Positions 34,282-41,934 of a stretch of 41,934 nt of DNA are shown here, piece by piece. The notes beneath the pieces are model-generated. The model saw only the letters and a list, made by a program, of their open reading frames with translations. It was not told the origin of the DNA and searched no databases. A program made the position numbers and the translations under genes. This stretch comes from Emmonsiellopsis sp. PD_33 (lineage: Eukaryota > Ascomycota > Eurotiomycetes > Onygenales > Ajellomycetaceae). Position 1 is the stretch's first letter. Every line of letters starts with the position of its first letter. The stretch lies in assembly GCA_032988165.1 (NCBI GenBank), contig JANTQF010000314.1:1-41934 (forward strand), written 5' to 3'.

Positions 34282-35018
34282 GGTTAATCATGTTATAATT
34301 CTTCTCCATCAGCTAGGTCTCGTTGTTACGTCTCGTCCTCGACTTGCAAAAACCAATAACTACTGGTCAAGTGTGACTTGCTGCTTGTTTATAACTCCTA
34401 ACTTTCTATTCTAATAATCCAATCTTGGAAGTATTACATACTGTTGCAAACCGCTGAACTAATTCTATATGTATATATCTTTGAAACATGAGAATTCTGC
34501 TTGCATATACCTTGAGTCCCAATTTGGTATGCAACCAACTAGGATGTCCATGTCATCCAGCCCAGCCCAGCCCTACGCGTATGTAACCGTACCTCCATAT
34601 AACTACCCATTACAGCCTCAGACACTGGCTCTCTGACGTTTCTTGACAAACGTTCGTTTTCCAAGGTTTGGAGAAAGAGAAGATGGCTCATGATTAATCA
34701 TGACCCTTTGCTTTGCTTGCTTTGATTCCTCCATCTCCTACCGCCGTTTACTATTTACGTGTAGCTACTCCTACATGTAATTATCCCCTAAATCCCGAAA
34801 TCGGGCTACTAGTGATCGCTTGCAGAAACTCGCTGAAGAAGCATCATAGATACTGAGCGAGAGATCGAATATAGACATTCGGACAAGGTACTTCTGGAGG
34901 AGTAGGTAGGGCCGCGGCGACATGATGATGGCCTGGAACAGCAAGGCTAGTTGCATACAATTAATCATCTCTATTATTCTTAGCACTTATATTAGTCCAT
35001 CCATGGCGGTGGTTATTG
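34282..35018. other. spacer between convergent genes
   Basis: It holds the 3' flanks of the SGNH-VCBS gene (+) and the SRPK-like gene (-). Frames are short and without motifs (for example 34771-34986). Nothing else was recognised. Confidence 0.5.
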
Positions 35019-36566
35019 TTATTGCTGCGCCTGCAAACTCCGCTCGAAATCCGGCATCACCCACTTGACCATCCACTCTGACCTGAGCACCTCTTCAACA
35101 GTTGGCCTGTCTTCCGGCAGGTAGGCCAGCATGCGTCGCATCAAATGTAAAAGAGCAATAGTTTCTTCCTTGCCAAACTCTCCCATCCCACGCTTCCGAC
35201 GAGACACCGGTACAAAATCCTCAAATGCCTGGTCAAGAGGTGGCCACACATCCCTACTACCTTCTATTGGGCGCACATTCTCATCAAAGAATTCACCCCT
35301 CTTCTCCCAGCGGTCCCACCAGCTCAAAGGCATGGGTCCTAGCTCATCGATATGCTGGGCTGTCATCTCATCCTCAGTCACCCAGTCAGTACTGAAGATA
35401 GCTTTCATACCGATAATCTCCCATATGGCAGTCGCCAGACTCCATATGTCTGAGGAGAATGTCAATGGGGCATCTGGTTCAAAGCGAACCTCTGGAGGTT
35501 GAAAAGCTAGAGGGATATTGCTAGCTTTTCCAGGGCGGATATCTGTGCCTGAGGCAAATGCCTCGCCAAAGTCACTCAGGAGGATGCGGACATCGGCAAG
35601 GGTAAACTCCTGGGCTTTTTTACCAAGGTATAACGGCAAGACTACTTTGGGTGGAATGTTTGGTGGAAGCGGCTTGCCATCTTTACGTCTAACATCCACT
35701 GTTGCAGGCTTGCCGTATTTTTCGTACAGCTGGTCAATTGAAAGCGCATCGAAACTTGATGGTAGCTTGACAAAAACGTTCTGCAACTGGATATCTAGAT
35801 ATAGATGCAAGTGATTAGCTGAGTGGGTACAAAGAAAAGGGCGAAATGTCCTGACCAACCTCCGTGAACATAGCCTTTTGAATGGGTATTTATATGCGAG
35901 AGCCAGAGCCAGCCCACCCGATAGAGCTCGGGCGACGTCAAGAGGAAAAAGACGGCTGAAAGAAACTTCGTGGAGATTGCACTGGGCGGGAGTGGTTGTG
36001 TACCAGACATGCATCCCATTAGGGCCATGTATCTCAAATTGATCTAGGAGACAAGGTATTGAACTGTGTCCTAGACGTTGCTGTCTAGATGCAGAAGACG
36101 GTAGCGGCGCAGAAAGCGCCCGGAGACTTCTCGTTTCACGCAAAAGCGCGTCCTTTTTGCCCCAGTGTGCGATGCCGACTTTCAACGCAACATAGCGGTC
36201 GTAACGAGAGTCTCGAGCAAGCCAGACAGTCGAATACCCGCCAAACCCAAGTTTGTCAACGATGTGGTATCTGTCGTGGAGGACATCGCCAATCATAACA
36301 GGATGATAACCATGATAACCCCCAGGAACATAATGCTCGAGTGTCTCTGCACCATCGATCCACCTGTATTTGATCAGATTCGCTTGATCAGTTGCCATTG
36401 CTCTGAACTTGATGCAACCAATGCCGACTTGAAGTCTCCGGGAATGTGATGGAGCAAAGGGACGAAGTAATGACAATAATAGTGTAGAACAGCGAGCCAT
36501 TGAGCACTTGTAGGCCCTGCGATGGACAGTGTGGAAAGACTTGAAGCACAACGTTTTGCGGTTCAA
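35019..36566 (-). CDS. SRPK-like Ser/Thr protein kinase, apparently frameshifted
   Basis: Exon 1 is 36566-35860 and exon 2 is 35794-35019, with an intron at 35859-35795 (GTTGGT...CTAG, GCTAAT branch). After an Arg/Ser-rich leader (1-55, possibly not translated; MATDQ at 57 is an alternative start) comes KYRWIDGAETLEHYVPGGYH. The Gly-rich loop LGFGGYSTVWLA (106-117) and Lys129 (VALKV) follow, then LSDFGEA, the PPEV motif and WSLATAIWEI. These are the features of the expanded fungal SRPK-like family. Splicing gives the catalytic loop GYVHGD-IQLQNV. However, the upstream frame (ALALAY) is out of register with it, so there is a 1-nt insertion or 2-nt loss around 35884-35896 (GCATATAAATACC on the minus strand). 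Unspliced RNA stays open for 515 codons and keeps Asp-Ile-Gln-Leu-Gln-Asn but loses the preceding His-Gly. Either a young pseudogene, a sequencing error, or an odd retained-intron kinase. Confidence 0.75.
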   Translation of the reverse strand: MNRKTLCFKSFHTVHRRAYKCSMARCSTLLLSLLRPFAPSHSRRLQVGIGCIKFRAMATDQANLIKYRWIDGAETLEHYVPGGYHGYHPVMIGDVLHDRYHIVDKLGFGGYSTVWLARDSRYDRYVALKVGIAHWGKKDALLRETRSLRALSAPLPSSASRQQRLGHSSIPCLLDQFEIHGPNGMHVWYTTTPAQCNLHEVSFSRLFPLDVARALSGGLALALAYKYPFKRLCSRRLVRTFRPFLCTHSANHLHLYLDIQLQNVFVKLPSSFDALSIDQLYEKYGKPATVDVRRKDGKPLPPNIPPKVVLPLYLGKKAQEFTLADVRILLSDFGEAFASGTDIRPGKASNIPLAFQPPEVRFEPDAPLTFSSDIWSLATAIWEIIGMKAIFSTDWVTEDEMTAQHIDELGPMPLSWWDRWEKRGEFFDENVRPIEGSRDVWPPLDQAFEDFVPVSRRKRGMGEFGKEETIALLHLMRRMLAYLPEDRPTVEEVLRSEWMVKWVMPDFERSLQAQQ

Positions 36567-36981
36567 AGAATGTCGAGGACGACCCGAGTGGCTTCTAATT
36601 GTCCCGTCCCCCTATTTTGAAGCAAAAAAGAAAATATTTAACAATATTTAACCACCCGCCGCCCTCCTCTCAGCCGGCGTTTTCTCCTACCTACCATAAC
36701 TACATACTCCCGCTCGAAAAACCAAGTCAGAAGGGAAAGCAAAAGAGAAAGAGAAACAGCAAGAAAACAGCATACAGAGAAATCCCATGCCTATTTAATA
36801 CACGCCCTCTCCCTACCCCATGCACCCGCCCATCTATTTAATAAAAACTATATCCCGCAACAATGACAAAAAAATCTCAAAACTATCCTCCGAACGAAAA
36901 CTCCATACACCGCCCTCCTACACCTTTAACACCTACCATACCCTACTCCCCTCAGAAATCAGAATCAAAAATCACCCTCCC
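36567..36981. other. spacer, promoter side of the SRPK-like gene
   Basis: C/A-rich on the plus strand, with AT-rich and poly-purine patches (36720-36780). Open plus-strand frames across 36599-37234 are low-complexity Pro/Ser/Thr-rich and partly antisense to the kinase C-terminus; they are not credible genes. Confidence 0.5.
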
Positions 36982-39900
36982 TCAAAAAAGCATCTCCCCC
37001 GCCCCTTCGCCCCACCAGACCCCTCCTCCTCCCTCCCGAGGCTCCTCCTCATCCCCACCATCCCGAGCAACCACGCCCGCTCCAACCCCCGTTCCCGTTC
37101 CCGCGCTCGCAACCCCACCCCCAGCCATATCCACAGGCCCACCCGACCCCACACCAACGCCCGCCGCTGACGATAACGCACCATACGCAACCTTCCTTTT
37201 CTTCCCGGAAACACGATCCTCGATCTCCTCGTAGACCTCGTCCTCGCTGTCTGCTCCTTTTTGGCTCTGCCTGTGGTCGTCATCGTCGTCGTCATCTTCG
37301 AAGTCGAAGATGTTGCGTTTTCGGTTGCCGGTTAGGTTTAAGCGATGATGGGAAGGGATTGGGGGGGATTTTGGTGGTGATGGTGGCGACGCGGGTGGTG
37401 GGGTGGGGGGGTCTTGTTGTTGGTGCTGGCTGGAAGGGGGTGGTGGTGTTTGGTTTGGTTGGGAGTCCGGGATGATAGCCTTGTTGGGGCTAGTGGTGTG
37501 GCCCAGAGCGAGTAAACCGAGGCCTCGTGTCATATTGGGGAGATATAAAGATGTCTGTTGTCCTTGCGACGGAGGCTTGGGTTGAGGCTCCTTTTGTTTC
37601 TGGTACTGTTTCGGACTGCGCAGCCGGTGACCATTCTGCGCGATATCACCCACTCGATTGTTACTGTCATTATTCCTGCTACACCGGTCTGTTGTGGATA
37701 GCAGATCCTCCTCTCCGAAGTCTATCGATTTCAACCGCGGTGTTGGCGGCAGCGGCGGAATTTCTGACAGCCCCGATGGATTGGGGAGCGGTTGTTGGAC
37801 TGGCGTTTCAGGCACCACGGTCTCTCCCCCGTTCGTGGCTATGTGGGTGTCGTCCGTAATGTCGACGAACTGGACACGACCACCTTCCAGGGGCGTGCTG
37901 GCTGTGTACGTTGCAGCATCCTTTATCGACAGTGATTTGGGCTGTGGAGGGCCAACGCCTGGCTTGTTCACGGCATTCCATGCATCCGGGCTATACGGGG
38001 CGCGATGACGGATATTGCTCATTGTAACCTTTGGTTCCGGAGATACTGTCGCCTGAGAATGCGCCCTCGGGCTCTTTGGGCCAGTTTCTCGTAGCAGTTC
38101 CTCTTCTGCATCAATATCGTCGATGCCACTCTCCACACTGGGCTGGCGCTCTGGTGAGTCTCCTGGCTGTGCAACGGGTCCTGTGGAGATCCCTAGGACA
38201 GGACCACCATTTGGTACTTCCCCACCTAGGGCAGAGAATGTGGGCGAGACACATCCATCTTCGTTCTTCGGGTCCTCCCACGCGTAAATGTTCTTTTTTC
38301 GCGTACGGATGGGCAAGGTTTCCTGGCCTGGGGATCTGCCGGACCAAATGATCCGGTGTATTTTATCGGGGAATGGCTTATATGGCGGGTCGATTGGGGT
38401 GCTTGCCTTCTTTTTCCACGGCGTGAGCCTTTTGAAACCCTCGTCCTCGATACCCATGTTGGATATGACTGCATTAGAGCCACGACGCGGGACCCAGCCC
38501 CCGATTGCATATCGGTAGAGAATATCAAGTTCCCTCTTGTACGTGGGGGTGGTGAACCACTCATGGTTCATTGCCTGCTCTGCTGTCATTCTATTCTCCT
38601 CCTCGAGCACAAGGAGGTTGTGGACAAAGTCCTTCGCTCGTCTACCGACTGCTTCCCAGGTTGCGTCATTCTGTAGATATTTGAGATTGCAGCTTTTGGC
38701 CATAGCTTCAGAATACTTCCCGGTGACGGGATCGTTGAAGGGCGATCCACCCGTCAGAAGAACCGCAGTCAGACAGCCTAGGGACCACATGTCGACTGCT
38801 TTTGTGTATCCTTTGCCCTTGCCCGAGTGCTTTACGCGTGGGACTTCGCTATCCAGGCAATGTCAGTTTGGTTTTATTCTGTCAATAAGTATCACTTACG
38901 GAGCAGTGTATTCGACCGTCCCCATCGAAGTTTTCATACGACAGGTATGGTCGGTAATACGCCGTGCACAGCCAAAATCTGTTAAGACAACTCGAGCCCC
39001 ATGGCTCAACGACGTCATCAAAACATTGTCAGGCTTGATATCTCGATGCACAATGTTCCGCCGATGGAGATAACGTATAGCCAACGTGATCTGGCGGACT
39101 ATAACTGCGGATTCGATGTCCGAAAGTTGGAAGTCTTTGAATTCGAGGAATGAAAATAGGTCACCTGCGGTAACAAGTTCCTGGAAAATATACCTATCGT
39201 CGTTGTCAACCGAGTCTCTATTTGATTGATTATATGACAGAACTCACATAGTATTGTCGCTCCAAAATACTTTCTCGAGGCAGATTATGTTCGGCTACGT
39301 GGCACGTTAGAAGTGATAGTCACAAGGCCAGGGTCAATCAGGGGCCTTACGTGGTTAAGGTCCTTCAATATATCAACCTCCCGTTTATAAACTTGTAACT
39401 TCGATTCGAGGTACGAAGTTTCCTGCCTGCGTTGAATCCAAGGCTCAATCTTAGCGTGTTCCTCCTCCTGATCAACTTCAGCTGCCGGTCGTCGAGTTCG
39501 AGGTTCAGTCCGTTTTGCGCGCTCAATATCTTCAAGCCTCTTTTTGAGGGCCCCAATATCTATGATTTTACAGGCCAGTTGCTTTTTGTTCCTTCTGCAT
39601 ATTGCCAGATGTACCCTCCCGTATGCTCCACATCCAAGCAGTTTGCTTGTGACCCTATATCTCCTTTCAAAACGCTGCCTCTACTATCAGTCTCCCGCCT
39701 CTCTCCAATCAAGAAAAGGGGGAAGAGGCTTACCGCCATCTCTTTCGCCTGCTCATAGCTAAAGGGCGCGCTTTGATTATCTGACCAAGTCTGAAATTCC
39801 AGCGTGGTGTCTTCGCTCAGCCTCACCTTATCTCCATTACTTAGAAGCACCCCCGGATTATCCTTTGTGATTTTGACATTGTTCCATCTGCTTCCATACT

Positions 39901-40323
39901 GGGAGGTGTCCTTCACGTATACCAACGGCCCAACTTCTCCAGGGTTCCCTTGGTCGAAAATGATCACGTAGACTTTGAGATGTCTATGTGATATGCCAGG
40001 ATCACCTTCGAGGACAAAATTGCTACGCAAATCAGCTCCATTCCTAGACAATTCACTCCATATATCCCTCCTTTTCGACCAGCTATGCACTCACCACAGC
40101 TTTGCACTTCGCCCAATTATAAGCTCCTTGTTGGAGAAGACGTTGATTCCTGTAGAGATAGGCGCGATCAGAGAATGTCCGGGCCCATTGATCTGCCTAG
40201 GCTCCAGACGAAAGACGACTTACGCCCAGCATGTCCATTCCCTTTGCTCCACGCATGCAGCGTTCCAACATGGTCCGGTGAGAGGGGAGAGAAGTATTCC
40301 GCCGTATCTGGGACTGGCGGCAT
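36982..40323 (-). CDS. FHA-domain CAMK Ser/Thr kinase (Cds1/Chk2/Mek1 type)
   Basis: Seven exons (40323-40224, 40149-40095, 40022-39734, 39674-39351, 39294-39248, 39193-38900, 38848-36982) join in frame to 991 residues. All introns are GT-AG and 51-74 nt. The N-terminal FHA domain (~35-130), a phosphothreonine reader, has GRS (46-48) and SHRH (63-66). The kinase domain (~153-460) has LGCGAYGRVHLA, Lys184 (ACK), Glu247 of helix C, VHRDIKPDN (320-328), DFG (344-346) and TAPE (368-371), so it should be active. The insert between beta 3 and helix C is unusually long and charged (~190-235). A conserved-looking tail (DILYRYAIGGWVPRRGSN) precedes ~450 disordered residues rich in Pro/Ser, an Asp run (FDFEDDDDDDDH) and a Gly-rich end. 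Single FHA plus kinase matches checkpoint or meiotic DNA-damage kinases. The exact orthologue is not decided. Confidence 0.92.
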
Positions 40324-41590
40324 TCCTAATGGGTTGGAGCAGTTTTGGTATCCCGTTGCTAGGCAGATTCAGCTCGCAGGGGGAATCCTTCGTCCCAAGG
40401 GGCATGCAACGTTGGGCGTCGGATCGTAACGGTATAACGATAGAGATAGGCTAAAATGCATTCCAAACGATGGTATCACGAGGTTTGTTCCCTATAAGCC
40501 ACAAGAATACGTGATGGGATGGATAACTGAACGTGGGATGAGGTTGGGGGTAGGTCGAGTGGGAGGGAGATTGTAGAATTCGTCCATGGACGTTGGGGAA
40601 AGCCTAAACCAACGTCCCTCGCCACTATACCGGCACCATGGCTAGCAACAAGCCGGCTTTTTACACTTTTTCCATAGGATCTGTTGTCGGCTTTGAAACA
40701 GCTTATTTGCAAGTTTATACTTTGAGTACATTGCCATTCCACCAAGATTCGTGATTAAGCTCTATGGTAGCTGTCCAGTAGCTTCCATGGAACCAGGGGG
40801 AACTATACGCTTTACAATAGAGTTATTGTAAACAACTTCAAAAAGCTTAAGTCCTAGTGGATACAGATAGTTGGTAGTTAAAGGCAGGCTTCATCCACAA
40901 TCAGAAGTTTAGGCTGGATATAAAATCCATTAACTTTCAGTACGGACACCTGGGCAGCATTGGGGCAGTACGTATCATGGGTACATGCAGTCTGACAATA
41001 AAAAAGGAAGAAAAGAAAGGAACGGAAAGGAAAAGAAATAGAAATAGAAATAGAAATAGAAAGAAGAATAATCCACGAAACTCTATTCTCTATCATTTTC
41101 CTGCGAGCAATGACAGGAAACAAGCAGCATCAAAGCATAAACGTAACGACCAATAATAAATCCCCCTTTTTATATCCAGCTCTTAACACAGATCTCAAGA
41201 TCTTAACCCCACTACGGGCACTAATCGGAAACTAAATAATGACAGCACTACGACTGGTTGCCGCCTTCTTCTGTCATATTCGCCATTTCCGTCCAGTTAA
41301 ATGAGCACCATGGATCTCCAGCCAGGGCGATACCAGAAACCCCAGATACAGACCGGAGTTGGTTGTTTCGTCCTTTCTTTTGCTCACTAATAAGCAAGTG
41401 AGCAGTTGTGGGGGGCTAAAAGTAAGTTAATGAATTTTGCCCCCAAATAAGGTTGCTTTGTTTAACTAACTTCGCCGAAAGTATGGCGGTCCATAGCGAC
41501 AAATGTCCGGCATGTTTTTTTACCAAAATGCACGGCAGAACTGCACGCACCAATTAAGGTGTTGTGGTTAGTAATCAGGGTGACACTGGT
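40324..41590. other. upstream region of the FHA kinase gene
   Basis: The promoter and 5' leader of the kinase should lie at 40324-40900. 40878-41123 is AT-rich with a (GAAATA)n microsatellite at ~41034-41060. No gene was recognised up to the inverted-repeat cluster. Confidence 0.45.
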
Positions 41591-41594
41591 GTGA

Positions 41595-41710
41595 TGCCAA
41601 GCCACTAGTCCTAAATAGGCCTAGTATGTCCTAAAATGGACTAGTGCCTTGGCATTATATTGATGATTAATCCCTGCCAAGCCATTATTCCCTTTTGGGA
41701 CTAGTCTCTG
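41595..41710. repeat. inverted-repeat cluster at the border of AT-rich DNA
   Basis: TGCCAAGCCACTAGTCC (41595-41611) is answered by its near-perfect inverse at 41638-41654 (16 of 17 pairs). A third, diverged copy follows (TGCCAAGCCATTATTCCC at ~41675, closing with GGGACTAGT at ~41697-41705). This looks like the nested terminal or subterminal repeats of a DNA transposon or MITE whose body extends to the right. Confidence 0.65.
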
Positions 41711-41934
41711 GTCATGTGATTTTAATTGTAAAAAATCTGGTTTATGGTAAAGAACTGGTAAAATCTTGTAATATAAGTAATTTATTTTTTAATGAATTAT
41801 AGAAAATTTAATAAAATATATAAAAAATTCTAGTTTAAAGATTCTATGTAATTTAATATGAAATTTTAATATTAAATTATAAAATTTATAAAAAGAGTAT
41901 TATTTTATATATTTTTAATGACTTTTTTATTTTT
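41711..41934. mobile_element. AT-rich, probably RIP-degraded element running off the right edge
   Basis: Base composition changes abruptly to almost pure A/T with no open frame, as in the Harbinger interior. No protein motif is visible in the 220 bp available, so the class is unknown. Confidence 0.4.

Noticed and set aside
36599..37234. Pro/Ser/Thr-rich plus-strand frames
   Set aside because: Low complexity, partly antisense to the FHA kinase C-terminus; composition explains the openness.

Overview
The window is nuclear DNA of a filamentous ascomycete, most likely Eurotiales (Aspergillus/Penicillium type). The evidence is short introns of about 49-114 nt with CTAAC/CTGAC branch sites, F-box and NACHT-ankyrin genes, a plyC-type pectate lyase fragment, an FHA-domain kinase, and an AT-rich, RIP-like decayed transposon. 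The genus is inferred from gene style, not from a search.

Layout. 0-6 kb: the edge of a possible gene, then a three-exon F-box protein (+) convergent with a 906-residue NACHT-ankyrin NLR-like protein (-). 6-17.7 kb: mostly gene debris on the minus strand. The best-supported piece is a TAP-like (peptidase S33) alpha/beta-hydrolase pseudogene that lost its nucleophile Ser, carries a 9-bp-flanked 74-bp insertion and has a frameshift. Weaker coding-like fragments lie around it. 17.7-21.9 kb: microsatellite-rich spacer around one intact Myb/SANT-like nuclear protein (-). 21.9-23.3 kb: another coding-like remnant, a perfect 13-bp inverted repeat, and the 3' half of a plyC-type pectate lyase. 25.6-29.1 kb: a complete but mutated PIF/Harbinger DNA transposon with 33-bp terminal inverted repeats and a TAA target duplication. 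29.8-34.3 kb: a nine-exon gene for a 1309-residue secreted protein (CE3-like SGNH esterase, ten VCBS/FG-GAP repeats, unassigned Cys-containing C-terminal region), with one GC-AG intron. 35.0-36.6 kb: an SRPK-like kinase whose splice model needs a frameshift just before the catalytic loop. 37.0-40.3 kb: an intact seven-exon FHA-CAMK kinase (991 residues, Cds1/Chk2/Mek1 type). 41.6-41.9 kb: an inverted-repeat cluster leading into AT-rich DNA, probably the edge of another element.

There is no sign of one co-regulated cluster. The window reads as an accessory, fast-evolving chromosomal segment: lineage-specific regulatory and recognition genes (F-box, NLR-like, SRPK-like), secreted carbohydrate-active proteins, several dead hydrolase genes and a transposon, bordered by a probably conserved signalling gene (the FHA kinase). 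The most distinctive item is the secreted SGNH-VCBS protein directly beside the Harbinger copy. All exon models here were assembled by eye from splice signals and frame continuity.
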